Shown in pieces: positions 1 to 10,201 of a stretch of DNA of 64,000 nucleotides (positions within the stretch are counted from its first letter, which is position 1; every line of letters starts with the position of its first letter). Both the position numbers and the translations under genes were made by a program. The stretch spans positions 1,054,001-1,118,000 of the forward strand of contig NZ_AP018050.1 in NCBI RefSeq assembly GCF_003609775.1, given 5' to 3'. The notes beneath the pieces were generated by a model. That model saw nothing but the letters and a program-made list of their open reading frames with translations. It did no database searches and had not been told where the DNA came from. The stretch is from Prevotella melaninogenica (lineage in GTDB: Bacteria; Bacteroidota; Bacteroidia; Bacteroidales; Bacteroidaceae).

Positions 1-2
1 AG

Positions 3-755
3 GAGTTGCCAGACGAGGCTTGGAAACCATCATCTATCTTCTGGGAGATAAAGAATCGTCGTTCTGATGAGAAGACTATTTCTTATTGCGAATCACATGA
101 CCAAGCGTTGGTGGGCGATAAGACGATTATCTTCCGTTTGGTAGACGCTGATATGTATTGGCACTTCCGTAAGGGAGATGAGACAGAGATGACACACCGT
201 GGTATTGCATTGCATAAGATGATTCGTCTTGCTACTGTTTCGGCAATTAATGGTGGTTATCTAAACTTCATGGGTAATGAGTTTGGTCATCCAGAGTGGA
301 TTGATTTCCCACGTGAAGGTAATGGATGGAGTCATAAGTATGCGCGTAGACAATGGAATTTGGTTGACAATGAAGAGTTGTGTTATCATTTGCTTGGCGA
401 CTTCGACCGTAAGATGTTGGAGGTAATCACAAGTGAAAAGAAGTTTAATGAAACTCCTATCCAAGAGATTTGGCACAATGATGGAGACCAGATATTGGCG
501 TTTAGTAGGGGAGAGCTAATCTTTGTATTCAACTTCTCGCCAACACGTTCTTACTCTGATTATGGTTTCTTGGTGCCAGAAGGTTCTTATAATGTAGTAT
601 TAAATACTGATGCCAGAGAGTATGGTGGCTTTGGCTTTGCTGATGACACAGTAGAGCATTTCACGAATGCTGACCCTCTTTATGAGAAAGATCATAAAGG
701 CTGGCTTAAGCTCTATATACCAGCTCGTAGTGCTGTAGTATTGAGAAAGAAGTAA
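3..755 (+). CDS. glgB: 1,4-alpha-glucan branching enzyme, C-terminal part (5' end outside window)
   Basis: The enzyme forms alpha-1,6 branches in glycogen. About 250 C-terminal residues are visible and the frame is open to the window edge, so the gene starts upstream. The motif CESHDQALVGDKT (near residue 28 of the fragment) and GNEFGHPEWIDFPREGN are typical of the eukaryote-like GH13 branching enzymes found in Bacteroidota, covering the last part of the catalytic barrel; the remainder is the C-terminal beta-sandwich. The TTG at position 6 is not a credible start because the homology begins mid-domain. A membrane protein gene follows after 5 nt, so the two are probably co-transcribed. Confidence 0.93.
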   Translation, partial: ELPDEAWKPSSIFWEIKNRRSDEKTISYCESHDQALVGDKTIIFRLVDADMYWHFRKGDETEMTHRGIALHKMIRLATVSAINGGYLNFMGNEFGHPEWIDFPREGNGWSHKYARRQWNLVDNEELCYHLLGDFDRKMLEVITSEKKFNETPIQEIWHNDGDQILAFSRGELIFVFNFSPTRSYSDYGFLVPEGSYNVVLNTDAREYGGFGFADDTVEHFTNADPLYEKDHKGWLKLYIPARSAVVLRKK

Positions 756-760
756 ATTCA

Positions 761-1717
761 ATGATGGAAAGTAAGTTTATGCGTGTTATCTGCACGGTGC
801 TATTCTGTTTATTCACATTCTGCTATCTGTATTTCTTTCAGGCAGATGTGATGACTGTAGTGCAGCATTTGGCTTCAGGGAAGCAAACCTTCTATGACCC
901 ATTGTTAGGTGCAATATTGATAACGTTTACTTTAAAGTTACTTCAAGTAGGTGTAAGCTCATTGTTTAAGTTAAATAAGCGTGGCTTTGGCTTGACTTAC
1001 TTTCCATCTTTTCTTGTTCTGACAATCATCTCAGACTTGCGTCCAACAGCTGATAGCGTAACGTTTGGCAATTGGTTATGGATAGCTCCATTGCTCTTAT
1101 TGGTTTATACTTTTGTAATGCTTGCTGTCAAACGCTTTGAGCCTTACGAACCAGACCTGCGTAGTTATGGTCCGTTTTCACAGATAATTTGGATAAATCT
1201 TTTGCTTTTTCTGGGCTTCTTCTTATTTACTGGACTTTTCAGTAATAGTGATCGGTATTTCCATCAGCGAGCTAAAGTTGAGGCTTTGATAGATAAGAAG
1301 GATTATGCGGGTGCGCTTAAAGTTGTGCGTACGATGCCACATACGGATTCTGTAACATCTATGCTAACCATTTATGCTGTTGCGCGTAGAGGTCATTTAG
1401 CAGATAGTCTTTTCCATTACCCTTTGGTAGGAGGTTCACGAACTTTACGTCCTGGAAAGGTACATTCGTGGCTACAACCTGATAGTGTACTTTATAAAGT
1501 TACCCGTAATTCAGCTAACTACCAGCTGACAGGATTCTTATTAGACCGTAATCTCTATGATTTTGCTCGTTATCTTCCGCAGTATTATCCGTCAGATAGC
1601 CTTCGTCCACGTTATTATAAAGAAGCTCTCAAGATTCTCTCTCTTAAAAAGCAAGGCTTGAGAATAATACCACCTTATAAAGAAGGTAGCTATGCAGCTT
1701 ATTACTATGCAAAGTAA
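761..1717 (+). CDS. Predicted integral membrane protein, DUF6057-like
   Basis: 318 residues. Hydrophobic segments lie near residues 8-26, 43-67, 79-92, 105-123 and 142-162, followed by a soluble C-terminal half of about 150 residues rich in Tyr, Arg and Leu. The arrangement (N-terminal membrane bundle, then a soluble part with helical-repeat-like stretches such as KVEALIDKKDYAGALKVV) resembles DUF6057-type Bacteroidota proteins, a recollection that needs a profile search. The start ATG follows the branching enzyme stop by 5 nt. A second Met directly follows the first. No function can be assigned. Confidence 0.8.
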   Translation: MMESKFMRVICTVLFCLFTFCYLYFFQADVMTVVQHLASGKQTFYDPLLGAILITFTLKLLQVGVSSLFKLNKRGFGLTYFPSFLVLTIISDLRPTADSVTFGNWLWIAPLLLLVYTFVMLAVKRFEPYEPDLRSYGPFSQIIWINLLLFLGFFLFTGLFSNSDRYFHQRAKVEALIDKKDYAGALKVVRTMPHTDSVTSMLTIYAVARRGHLADSLFHYPLVGGSRTLRPGKVHSWLQPDSVLYKVTRNSANYQLTGFLLDRNLYDFARYLPQYYPSDSLRPRYYKEALKILSLKKQGLRIIPPYKEGSYAAYYYAK

Positions 1718-1814
1718 TTAACTTCTTTACATAAGGATTTCTATTTTGAAATATCTTTACGAATACTTTGATAATATTCGTATAAAAGCCAAACAAAGCG
1801 TGGTTTTTTTGATA

Positions 1815-1995
1815 TTTGTAACTATCAGCTTTTCAATGTATTATAAGGTTGTATAGGAAAAGATGCTTAACTGGATTTCAAAAGGGCGTTAGTTAGACCT
1901 CAAAAGGGTATCTTTTGCAAGCCTATTGGGCGTCTTTTTGAAGCTGATTCAGCATCAAATAAAAGCCATGCCGTGAAAAAATATTACAAAAGCGT
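1815..1995 (-). repeat. Interspersed repeat family A, copy 1
   Basis: Fills most of the 314-base gap between the convergent membrane-protein and ABC ATPase genes. Read on the minus strand it has the family order: TTTTTCAC-like word, then modules with TTGCAAAAGAT, CCCTTTTGAGG, TAACGCCCTTTTGAA and AAGCATCTTTT, ending in a conserved GATAGTTACAAA. Modules are spaced 22-24 nt. About 180 bp aligns by eye with the copies at 29.4 and 62.4 kb. No open frame is conserved. Confidence 0.8.
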
Positions 1996-2031
1996 AGTTC
2001 TCTTGTGAAGGTGTGGAAACAAAATAAAGTT

Positions 2032-2784
2032 CTATAAGAAGTAATTTTCTAACTCCTTTATCGATGTTTCTGTTATATTATCAATGTTCTTAATAATCTC
2101 ACCTTTCTCCATCAATACAATTCTGTCACTGATATCTGTTGTATGGTGTAGATTGTGACTTGATATGAGAATAGAAGCCTTATGTTTCGTTTTATACTCT
2201 ATCAAAAGTTTTTTTAGATGATTTTGACTACTTGGGTCGAGGAAGTTGAAAGGTTCATCAAGGATAACAAACTTTGGACAAGAGAGTAGGGCAGCAACTA
2301 TGCCAACCTTCTGTTTGTTTCCTGCAGATAGTTCACGGATATATACTTTTCTGCCAAGAACCTCATCGCCAAGGAAGGATTGTAAGTTGTTAAGCCTTTC
2401 TTCCATCTCCTGTTCTTCAATGTTATTGACTTTCGCAATAAAGGTAAAGAACTCCTTTGGCGTAAGGAACTCTATTAAAAAGTTCTCGTCAAGATAAGCT
2501 GATATATAACTTTTCCATGATTCCTCAAGATTAGAAACCACAGACTCACTGGTTTTACAACTCTCTTTGTCAATATTGCTCTTTTCTTCAGTAAGACAGA
2601 AGTTTACGATACCACTATCAGCCTTAATGAGGTTGAGGATTAGTCGGAAAAGAGTTGTTTTGCCTGCACCATTATTCCCAACAAGACCAATAATCTCGTT
2701 GGATGGGAAACAAAATTCGGGGATAGACACAGCTGTCTTATCCCCGAATGTTTTTATAAGTTTATTAACGGATATTGCTACCAT
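2032..2784 (-). CDS. ABC transporter ATP-binding protein (orphan ATPase)
   Basis: 250 residues from the ATG at 2784; this start overlaps the secA stop by 20 nt and puts a normal N terminus before the nucleotide-binding fold. Walker [10 protein letters not shown] (36-44), a Q-loop region replaced by an acidic insert (about 65-105), signature LSAGNKQ (152-158), Walker B FVILDEP (172-178) and H-loop SSHNL are all present, so ATPase activity is expected. It resembles ATPases of the two-gene ABC-2 exporters, but no permease follows: downstream is only repeat DNA. It is probably translationally coupled to secA; a role in secretion is only inference. Confidence 0.85.
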   Translation of the reverse strand: MVAISVNKLIKTFGDKTAVSIPEFCFPSNEIIGLVGNNGAGKTTLFRLILNLIKADSGIVNFCLTEEKSNIDKESCKTSESVVSNLEESWKSYISAYLDENFLIEFLTPKEFFTFIAKVNNIEEQEMEERLNNLQSFLGDEVLGRKVYIRELSAGNKQKVGIVAALLSCPKFVILDEPFNFLDPSSQNHLKKLLIEYKTKHKASILISSHNLHHTTDISDRIVLMEKGEIIKNIDNITETSIKELENYFL

Positions 2785-5700
2785 GGCAATTCTTAAACTT
2801 CTTACCACTACCACATGGACATGGGTCATTTGGACGTGGCATCTTATCTGCACGATATGGAGTGTGGTTTACCTCCTGTGCTCCTTCTCGGGTGTCATGG
2901 TGTGCTGCAGCAACCTGATCAGGATCATTCAATTCAACCTTCTCCTCTCTGTACTGCTGGCTATGCTCCTCTGGCGCAGCCTCCTGAATGTCCTCAGCTG
3001 GCTGCATCTCTGGAATCTGACCACGCATGAGTACGCTTGCAGTACGATTGTTCATATCGTCAATCATGTTGTCCCACAACTTCACACTCTCCAACTTGAA
3101 GATGAGCAATGGGTCTTTCTGCTCGTAAGAAGCATTCTGTACAGAGTGACGGAGGTCGTCTAACTGGCGGAGGTTCTCTTTCCAATCATCATCAATGATA
3201 TGGAGAAGAATAACCTTCTCAAACTGCTTAACAACAGACTTAGCCTCGCTCTCGTAAGCTTCCTTCAAGTCGCAAGGAATGTTGTAAATGCGCTTACCAT
3301 CTGTGATTGGAACCATGATACGCTCATACATTGTGCCTTGATTCTCATATACCTGCTTGATGATAGGCCATGCAACAGACTGAATACGCTCTGTCTTGCG
3401 TGCGAAAGCCTCCATTGCAGCCTGGAAACTGCGCTCAGAAAGTTCAGAAGTGTTACCACCATTGAACTCTTCCTCAGTGAATGGACATTCCATTGCAAGA
3501 ATCTTCAAGAATTGTTCCTTGCAGCCTTCATAGTCATTGTTCTCAATGATGTTTACGCAACGGTCCCAAATAATGTTAGAGATATCCATACCGATACGCT
3601 CACCCATCAAAGCGTGACGACGCTTCTCATAGATAACTGTACGCTGCTTGTTCATGACATCATCATATTCCAACAGACGCTTACGAATACCGAAGTTGTT
3701 TTCCTCAACCTTCTTCTGTGCGCGCTCAATACTATTTGAAATCATTGAACTCTCAATACGCTCACCATCTTCAAAGCCGAGTCTATCCATTACCTTAGCA
3801 ATACGCTCAGAACCGAAGAGACGCATCAACTTGTCTTCAAGTGATACATAGAATACTGATGAACCTGGGTCACCTTGACGACCAGCACGACCACGAAGCT
3901 GACGGTCTACACGACGGCTTTCGTGACGCTCTGTACCGATGATTGCCAAACCACCAGCATCCTTCACTTCCTGAGAAAGCTTGATGTCGGTACCACGACC
4001 TGCCATGTTGGTAGCGATTGTTACTGCACCAAGACCATCTACAGAACGACCTGCCTCGGCAACAATCTGAGCCTCCTTTAAGTGCTGCTTAGCGTTCAAT
4101 ACCTGGTGTGGAATCTTACGCATGTTAAGCATCTTACTCAAAAGCTCACTGATTTCGACAGATGTTGTACCAACAAGACAAGGACGACCTTGATTTCTCA
4201 TTGCCTCAACCTCATCGATTACAGCTGCATACTTCTCACGTGCAGTCTTGTAAACGCGGTCCTCCATATCCTTACGTTGGATTGGACGGTTGGTTGGAAT
4301 CTCAACAACATCGAGTTTATAGATATCCCAGAACTCACCAGCCTCTGTTGAAGCTGTACCCGTCATACCTGCAAGTTTGTGGTACATACGGAAGTAGTTC
4401 TGTAAAGTAATCGTTGCGAAAGTCTGTGTAGCAGCCTCTACCTTTACGTGCTCTTTTGCCTCAACAGCCTGGTGCAAGCCATCGCTCCAGCGACGACCTT
4501 CCATGATACGACCAGTTTGTTCGTCGACAATCTTAACCTCACCATCCAAGACAACATACTCATCATCCTTATTGAACATTGTGTATGCCTTCAAGATCTG
4601 CTGCAACGTGTGTACACGTTCACTCTGAACTCCATAGTGAGCCATCAACGCATCTTTCTTGTCGATATATGTCTGCTCATCAATAACCTTATCATCCTTC
4701 TGCTTCTCAAGCGCAGAAAGCTCTGTAGTAATATCAGGTAATACGAACAACTGGTCATCCTTTACCTGTGCTGCCAACCATGCTGTACCCTTATCTGTAA
4801 GGTCACATGAGTTCAGTTTCTCGTCAGTTACGAAGTAGAGAGGCTCAATAGCCTTTGGCATTTCACGGTTGTTATTAGCCATGTAATACTCCTCAGTCTT
4901 CAGCATACCAGCCTTGATACCTTCCTCTGAAAGATATTTAATGAGAGCCTTGTTCTTTGGCAGTGCCTTGAATGAACGATAGAGAGCAAGGAATCCTTCC
5001 TCCTGAAGCTTCTGGAAAGCCTCTTTATTATTTGTATTCTTCTGTGCCTCAGCCAACTTGTGGCGAGCTTCTGAAAGAAGTTCTGTAGCCTGCTTGCGCT
5101 GAACCTCATAAAGACTCTGTACCAATGGCTGGAATTCTTCAAACATCTGTACGTCACCCTTTGGTACTGGACCACTAATAATAAGAGGTGTACGAGCATC
5201 GTCAATCAACACAGAGTCAACCTCATCGACGATAGCATAGTTGTGCTGACGCTGTACGAGGTCAGCTGGTGATACTGCCATATTGTCGCGCAGATAGTCG
5301 AAACCAAACTCATTGTTGGTACCGAAGGTAATATCTGCTTGATAAGCCTTACGACGTGAAGGAGAGTTAGGTTGGTGCTTGTCAATACAATCAACTGAAA
5401 GACCGTTGAACATATAGAGAGGCCCCATCCACTCAGAGTCACGCTTTGCAAGATAATCATTGACAGTTACGACGTGAACACCATTACCTGTGAGGGCATT
5501 AAGGAATACTGGGAGGGTAGCAACAAGGGTTTTACCTTCACCAGTAGCCATCTCGGCAATCTTACCTTGATGAAGAACTGTACCACCGAATACCTGTACA
5601 TCATAGTGAACCATTTCCCATTTAAGGTCGTTGCCACCTGCTGTCCAGTGGTTGTGGTAGATAGCCTTGTCGCCATCAATGGTAATAAAGTCCTTTGAAG

Positions 5701-6124
5701 GGTCTGCAGCCAACTCACGATCGAAGTCGGTTGCTGTTACGATTGTTTCCTCATTCTCGGAGAAACGACGTGCTGTATCTTTGACAATAGAGAATGCAAC
5801 TGGCATAACCTCATCGAGAGCCTTCTCATAGTTGTCAAGAGCTTCTTTCTCAAGTTTATCTATTTGATTGAAAATATCTTCACGATCTTCAATCGGTGTA
5901 GCTTCAATTGTTGTACGAAGTTCGGCTATCTTCTCACGTTGTTCCTTACCTGCATCCTGAACATACTTCTGGATTTCCTTTGTCTTTGCACGTAATTCGT
6001 CATTGCTGAGTGCTTTAATCTCTGGATATGTAGCCTTTACCTTATCTACGTATGGCTGTATAAGCTTCATATCACGTGTTGACTTATCTCCGAAAAGTGC
6101 CTTTAATATCTTATTGAAATTCAT
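2765..6124 (-). CDS. secA: Preprotein translocase ATPase SecA
   Basis: Motor of the Sec pathway, acting at the inner membrane with SecYEG. 1119 residues, longer than the roughly 900 of E. coli, as usual in Bacteroidota. Walker [10 protein letters not shown] (192-200), the DEAD-type [13 protein letters not shown] motif, GTERHESRR and the [13 protein letters not shown] motif VI are intact. Extra sequence lies in the N-terminal region (about 50-125, charged, helical) and within NBD1. The C terminus carries the zinc site [14 protein letters not shown], which binds SecB or ribosomes in other bacteria. Upstream are a small secreted protein gene (84-nt gap) and the DUF4105 gene; downstream the ABC ATPase overlaps. 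Confidence 0.98.
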   Translation of the reverse strand: MNFNKILKALFGDKSTRDMKLIQPYVDKVKATYPEIKALSNDELRAKTKEIQKYVQDAGKEQREKIAELRTTIEATPIEDREDIFNQIDKLEKEALDNYEKALDEVMPVAFSIVKDTARRFSENEETIVTATDFDRELAADPSKDFITIDGDKAIYHNHWTAGGNDLKWEMVHYDVQVFGGTVLHQGKIAEMATGEGKTLVATLPVFLNALTGNGVHVVTVNDYLAKRDSEWMGPLYMFNGLSVDCIDKHQPNSPSRRKAYQADITFGTNNEFGFDYLRDNMAVSPADLVQRQHNYAIVDEVDSVLIDDARTPLIISGPVPKGDVQMFEEFQPLVQSLYEVQRKQATELLSEARHKLAEAQKNTNNKEAFQKLQEEGFLALYRSFKALPKNKALIKYLSEEGIKAGMLKTEEYYMANNNREMPKAIEPLYFVTDEKLNSCDLTDKGTAWLAAQVKDDQLFVLPDITTELSALEKQKDDKVIDEQTYIDKKDALMAHYGVQSERVHTLQQILKAYTMFNKDDEYVVLDGEVKIVDEQTGRIMEGRRWSDGLHQAVEAKEHVKVEAATQTFATITLQNYFRMYHKLAGMTGTASTEAGEFWDIYKLDVVEIPTNRPIQRKDMEDRVYKTAREKYAAVIDEVEAMRNQGRPCLVGTTSVEISELLSKMLNMRKIPHQVLNAKQHLKEAQIVAEAGRSVDGLGAVTIATNMAGRGTDIKLSQEVKDAGGLAIIGTERHESRRVDRQLRGRAGRQGDPGSSVFYVSLEDKLMRLFGSERIAKVMDRLGFEDGERIESSMISNSIERAQKKVEENNFGIRKRLLEYDDVMNKQRTVIYEKRRHALMGERIGMDISNIIWDRCVNIIENNDYEGCKEQFLKILAMECPFTEEEFNGGNTSELSERSFQAAMEAFARKTERIQSVAWPIIKQVYENQGTMYERIMVPITDGKRIYNIPCDLKEAYESEAKSVVKQFEKVILLHIIDDDWKENLRQLDDLRHSVQNASYEQKDPLLIFKLESVKLWDNMIDDMNNRTASVLMRGQIPEMQPAEDIQEAAPEEHSQQYREEKVELNDPDQVAAAHHDTREGAQEVNHTPYRADKMPRPNDPCPCGSGKKFKNCHGSNIR

Positions 6125-6208
6125 TTCTTCTAATTGAGTTTGTTATTTATATTAGAGGTTTTACCTCTTTATTTACTTCTATATATCTATGTTTTGTAAC
6201 ATTGTTTA

Positions 6209-6577
6209 TTACACTAAAGGAAGTAAACTGGGTGCACGAATCTTGATTCCAGTCCTTAAAGAAGGATTAGGAAGGAATAGTTGTGATTCCTGATTATTAT
6301 TTGATTGAGATGTTAAAGCTATGGAATAATTGTCGTGTAAGTCTGTCACAAAGACTGCTTTGCTTTGTGCTGGCTCTGTTTCTTCGTCCTCTTTAATCTG
6401 TTTAAAGGCTTCAAGAACTGATAGGATTTCCTGTTCAACGCCCTTAAACGCTTGTTGATGACAAAGGTCTTCAATGTTAACATCACCCAACGCAATCTTT
6501 AGCGCAGATTGATAGCTCTGTGCCTCGACTCCTGTTGCCGCAAGGACAACAAGTAATGCGGTGATGTATTTATTCAT
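6209..6577 (-). CDS. Small predicted secreted protein
   Basis: 122 residues with a signal peptide at 1-19 (MNKYITALLVVLAATGVEA, likely cleaved after A19). The mature part has a charged stretch (KEDEETEP near 63-70) and a polar, Asn/Gln-rich middle. It lies between the DUF4105 gene (6-nt gap) and secA, all on the same strand, so it is probably part of one transcript. I do not recognise a family. Periplasmic location is inferred from the leader only. Confidence 0.6.
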   Translation of the reverse strand: MNKYITALLVVLAATGVEAQSYQSALKIALGDVNIEDLCHQQAFKGVEQEILSVLEAFKQIKEDEETEPAQSKAVFVTDLHDNYSIALTSQSNNNQESQLFLPNPSLRTGIKIRAPSLLPLV

Positions 6578-6583
6578 TATCTT

Positions 6584-7762
6584 TTATTTCTTAGAATCAC
6601 TCACGGTTGTTGCAACCGCTTTATTAATTCGCAAATGTACTATGCAATGTAATAGCAAGAATGATGCCACAATTAGTATTGGCAGTGGTATTTCTTGGAA
6701 TAAACTTCCGAAAAGTCCTAAAATGATAAGGACTCCCCATATTTTCCACCATGTTACCTTCTTCTTTTTCAGTGTACTATAAAGGAAGAACAATGGTAAA
6801 GGATTAAAGAAGAATAGGTTGAAATTCAAACTAACACATGGATGTTGTGAGAAAATCATTATAAAGAAGATAATTCCCATGAGCCCTGATGTTAGCATTA
6901 AAACTAAATCCCACGCCCAATAAACCTGCTGTCTGCGATAGCTAAAGAGCATCATTACAAGACTGATAACTGCAAATATGAGTGCTATAGATAGCGGAGA
7001 AAGTGGAAAACCTGGTTCTGCCACTTCTGTTTCAGCATCCAATAGTACGTTAGTTTCCTTTACTAAAGGTTTTCCGTTGTATCTTGCTTTGTCAAAGTCA
7101 CTCCTTAAGTTCTCTGGAAGAAATTGCTGTTCAGACTTTGTTGTCTTACGATCAGCATTCACACCGAGTAGAAGGTCTTCTCCGAACTGTGACCATTTAT
7201 ATTTGTTGTTCCATTTATGAATCATAGAACGGAACGTTGCATCTTCTTCTGCTGGTGGATAAACAATCTTTCCATGGAGGTGATTGGCGAGCATATCACG
7301 TGCCCTTGTGGTGCAGTTATCAAAGAAGTAGTTGTAGCGATAAACTACATTTTCAGGCTTCATGTTCTCCTGCAATGCTTTATAGATAACCTCTTTATCT
7401 TCAGCTGATAAATTAAGAACCTGTTCGACAACTCCTCGCCCTTCATAACTATATTGAGCAAGGAATATATCCATAGGTTGAACTCCCATGCGATAGTCTG
7501 TCATACCAAGAACAAAACGAGGGATAAAGTAGGTTTGGTCAAGGGAGAAAATACCATAGTTGATAGCAAGGTCTTCTCCGCTTTCTTTGTCGTAATAGCG
7601 AATAGCGGTATGACCATATTGTGCCCAGACTTCTTTACCAGGTGAACACGTCAAAAGGGATATCTGAATGCTATCAGGATTAGTCATAGACTGAACCCCC
7701 GCTGTAGCGTTAACAACAGACAGGATGAAAGTCAGTACAATATATAATAATCCCTTTTTCAT
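6584..7762 (-). CDS. DUF4105 (Lnb N-terminal-like) membrane-anchored periplasmic protein
   Basis: 392 residues from the ATG at 7762 (MKKGLLYIVLTFILS, a signal peptide or first helix); an upstream in-frame ATG at 7798 lies in front of the -7 promoter box and is unlikely to be used. The central part carries features I associate with DUF4105: SPGKEVWAQYGHTAIR near residue 40 and the conserved Cys/Thr motif FDNCTTRARD near residue 150, suggesting a thiol-based fold. The C-terminal third (about 265-385) contains several hydrophobic segments, so the domain is likely periplasmic and tethered. Function in Prevotella is unknown to me. Confidence 0.75.
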   Translation of the reverse strand: MKKGLLYIVLTFILSVVNATAGVQSMTNPDSIQISLLTCSPGKEVWAQYGHTAIRYYDKESGEDLAINYGIFSLDQTYFIPRFVLGMTDYRMGVQPMDIFLAQYSYEGRGVVEQVLNLSAEDKEVIYKALQENMKPENVVYRYNYFFDNCTTRARDMLANHLHGKIVYPPAEEDATFRSMIHKWNNKYKWSQFGEDLLLGVNADRKTTKSEQQFLPENLRSDFDKARYNGKPLVKETNVLLDAETEVAEPGFPLSPLSIALIFAVISLVMMLFSYRRQQVYWAWDLVLMLTSGLMGIIFFIMIFSQHPCVSLNFNLFFFNPLPLFFLYSTLKKKKVTWWKIWGVLIILGLFGSLFQEIPLPILIVASFLLLHCIVHLRINKAVATTVSDSKK

Positions 7763-7770
7763 TTTCTCCG

Positions 7771-7778
7771 CAAAGGTA
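7771..7778 (-). promoter_or_regulatory. -7 promoter element of the DUF4105-secA transcript
   Basis: TACCTTTG matches the Bacteroidota -7 consensus TAnnTTTG. Only 8 nt separate it from the ATG at 7762, so the mRNA would be almost leaderless. No clear TTTG is visible 19-21 nt upstream. Confidence 0.55.
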
Positions 7779-7860
7779 GTAAAAAAGCATGAGAGCACAA
7801 AGAAAGCTTATTAAAAATCAAAATCCTTTCTTGTTTTTCTGCAATATAGATTTTTTTTAA

Positions 7861-7868
7861 TAACTTTG
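7861..7868 (+). promoter_or_regulatory. -7 promoter element of the barrel protein-lptC operon
   Basis: TAACTTTG, a match to TAnnTTTG, 49 nt before the ATG at 7918. The -33 position is T-rich without an exact TTTG. Confidence 0.55.
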
Positions 7869-7917
7869 CGCCAATATATTGTTTAGACATATCGTCAGAA
7901 TAAGAAAAAGAAAGCGA

Positions 7918-9225
7918 ATGAAAAAGATAATTGCAGCAGCGTTCCTTGCAGGTCTTGCAGTACAAGTGTCAGCTCAGAGCGGAACTAACTCTCCATATAG
8001 TCAGTATGGATTAGGCGCTTTGGCATCTCAGGCAACAAGTTTTAATCGTGGTATGAATGGATTGGCATACGGTTTTCATGAGCGTAATCAGGTGAACTAT
8101 GCGAACCCTGCTTCATACGCTTCTGTTGACTCTCTTTCATTCATATTTGATGCAGGTGTTAGTCTTCAGTTGACTAATTTTGAGGAAAACGGCAATAAAG
8201 TTAATGCTAAAAATGCTGATATTGAGTATGTTGTTGCGTCGTTCAGAGCGTTTAAGCATGTGGGTGTTAGCTTTGGTATTTTACCTTATACAAATGTTGG
8301 TTACAATTTTAGCAACACTCAGAACGTCAATGCTTTCCCAAGTACATCTTCAACCAATGCTACGTATTCTAACACATATAATGGTAATGGTGGTTTGCAT
8401 CTTGTTTATTTAGGTGCAGGTTGGGAGCCTTTCAAGGGTTTCTCATTTGGTGCAAACATCGGTTACTTATGGGGAACATTGAATCGTAACTCAACAAACA
8501 CATATAGCGATAGCTATGTAAATACGTTGTCAAAGAATTACTCTACACAAGTTAAGAGCTACAAGGCAGACTTTGGTGCGCAATATACTTATGCTATTGA
8601 TAAGAAGAATGAGTTGACCTTGGGTCTTACTTATTCTCTTGGACATAGTTTAGGAGCTGATGCTGAGTGTAACCTGATTTCAACAAATTCACAGACAAGC
8701 GTTTCTGATACAACTCGTTATGTTGTTTCAAACTCTCTTGAACTTCCTCATACTTTTGGTGTTGGTTTGATGTGGAATCATAATAACCGCTTGAAGTTCG
8801 GTGTTGACTATCAGTTGCAGAAGTGGGCTAACTTAAAGTATCCACAATTAAGCACAGTCAATGGCACAACTGGTTATAACCTTGTTGATGGACAATTCAA
8901 TGATCGTCATAAGTTAACACTGGGTGGTGATTATTGTAAAGGCGAACGCTATCGTGGTTTCTTTAGTCGTATGCACTATCGTGCAGGTCTTAGCTATGCA
9001 AGTCCTTATTTGAAGATTAATGGTGTGGATGGACCACGCGAGCTTTCAGCAAGCCTTGGTGTTGGTATTCCAATCCTTAATGCCTATAATAACCGTAGTA
9101 TGTTGAATATCAGCGCAGAGTGGGTAAACCAGAGTGTTACGGGAATGGTCAAGGAAAATACATTCCGTATCAACGTTGGTTTCACCTTCAATGAGCGTTG
9201 GTTTGCTAAGTTCAAGGTTGAATAA
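7918..9225 (+). CDS. Predicted outer-membrane beta-barrel protein (FadL/PorV-like)
   Basis: 435 residues from the ATG at 7918; the upstream TTG at 7879 would add a charged stretch before a clear signal peptide (MKKIIAAAFLAGLAVQVSAQ), so ATG is chosen. After NSPYSQYGLGALASQA the sequence alternates polar and aromatic residues with many Gly, Asn and Tyr, as in barrel strands, and ends near a basic-aromatic strand (ERWFAKFKVE). The NPASYASVDSLSF segment resembles FadL/PorV-type barrels, but the exact family is not certain. lptC follows after a single nucleotide, so translational coupling is likely. Confidence 0.75.
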   Translation: MKKIIAAAFLAGLAVQVSAQSGTNSPYSQYGLGALASQATSFNRGMNGLAYGFHERNQVNYANPASYASVDSLSFIFDAGVSLQLTNFEENGNKVNAKNADIEYVVASFRAFKHVGVSFGILPYTNVGYNFSNTQNVNAFPSTSSTNATYSNTYNGNGGLHLVYLGAGWEPFKGFSFGANIGYLWGTLNRNSTNTYSDSYVNTLSKNYSTQVKSYKADFGAQYTYAIDKKNELTLGLTYSLGHSLGADAECNLISTNSQTSVSDTTRYVVSNSLELPHTFGVGLMWNHNNRLKFGVDYQLQKWANLKYPQLSTVNGTTGYNLVDGQFNDRHKLTLGGDYCKGERYRGFFSRMHYRAGLSYASPYLKINGVDGPRELSASLGVGIPILNAYNNRSMLNISAEWVNQSVTGMVKENTFRINVGFTFNERWFAKFKVE

Positions 9226-9226
9226 T

Positions 9227-9877
9227 ATGCGTTCAAGCCTTTATTCACTTTTCATTGGTTTGGTGCTATTAACAGCGAGCTATGCCATGGTTTCCTGTTC
9301 GGAGGAACGTGAGCATACCGCTCCTGCTATTCATGACCGTGACTCTGTGCCGGTTATGACAACATACGGTGTCAATACGCTTATTTCTGATTCAGGTGTA
9401 ATCAAATATCGTATTGTTACTGAGCGTTGGGAAATTAATGAGAATAGAAAGCCTTCACGATGGACTTTTAATAAAGGAATACTGCTTACTCAATTTGATT
9501 TGAAGAAACATGTAGTGGGTTATATTCAATGTGACTCTGCTGTTTACTTTGATAAGGACCGTCGTTGGGAACTAAGAGGGCGTGTTAGAATCCTCACAGC
9601 GCAGGGACTCACCTTTTATAGCAATGAACTCTATTGGGATGAGCGTAACCATGAGATGTGGTCATATACTTATTCACACCTCAAGACTCCTGATAAGGAG
9701 TTGCAAGGAAACTGGTTCCATAGCGATGAGCAGATGACAAATTACGAGATACGTCAGACAAAGGGGTGGGGTATTTTCTCTAAAGAAGAGTTTATGTCTC
9801 CTGCTAATCCTCCTTTTACACCTATTGATACCACACGTGTTGATAGTATGAAAGGACCAGTTGTAAATCAAAAGTAA
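9227..9877 (+). CDS. lptC: LPS export periplasmic protein LptC
   Basis: 216 residues from the ATG at 9227. It has a lipoprotein-type leader ending ASYAMVSC, then a segment matching LptC in layout: short beta strands with GVNTLISDSGVIKYRI near residue 47 and alternating hydrophobic strands (CDSAVYFDKDRRWELRG, LTFYSNELYWDE). LptC links the LptB2FG transporter to the periplasmic LptA bridge that carries lipopolysaccharide to the outer membrane. The gene starts one nucleotide after the barrel gene. kdsB and kdsC (lipopolysaccharide Kdo synthesis) lie elsewhere in the window. Confidence 0.82.
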   Translation: MRSSLYSLFIGLVLLTASYAMVSCSEEREHTAPAIHDRDSVPVMTTYGVNTLISDSGVIKYRIVTERWEINENRKPSRWTFNKGILLTQFDLKKHVVGYIQCDSAVYFDKDRRWELRGRVRILTAQGLTFYSNELYWDERNHEMWSYTYSHLKTPDKELQGNWFHSDEQMTNYEIRQTKGWGIFSKEEFMSPANPPFTPIDTTRVDSMKGPVVNQK

Positions 9878-10040
9878 TTGTTGCAGTTCTATAAAATCTT
9901 AAATAATAACCCTACCATGCATTAGCTCTCTAAAAACAGATAGTATCGTGTTGCCTTAAGAATAGCAAGTTAATTCGTAGAACTTCTTTTCTAACAACAA
10001 GTTGCTCTCCTCTCATTAATCTGTTGCATTGCATTTGATG

Positions 10041-10105
10041 CTCCGCACCACTGGTGCTAAGCCTTAGCACGATATGTGTTGGGCGTCAACACAATAGCAG
10101 AAAAC
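10041..10105 (+). repeat. Interspersed repeat family B, copy 1
   Basis: Lies in the 324-base gap between lptC and the CNNM gene. Three modules of 22 nt, each a small inverted repeat: CGCACCACTGGTGCT, AGCACGATATGTGTT, and CAACACAATAG. Flanks CTAACAACAAGTTGCTCTC (from 9991) and GGTTCATAACTGTCATAAA (downstream) recur near copy 2, so the whole element may span about 9990-10135. Confidence 0.72.
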
Positions 10106-10201
10106 AAGAAAATAGGTTCATAACTGTCATAAACAGAAAGAAACTTATGGCTAACATATACGGGGAACTGTTTACCAAGTCGCACTAAATAGTAATAGAA
10201 A

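Noticed and set aside
3200..3739. A 179-codon plus-strand frame within secA.
   Set aside because: It is antisense to a well-conserved coding region; no start context or family resemblance.
6152..6166. Small palindrome AGAGGTTTTACCTCT before secA.
   Set aside because: A 6-bp stem in AT-rich DNA is expected by chance; no T-tract or other support for a SecM-like or attenuator system.
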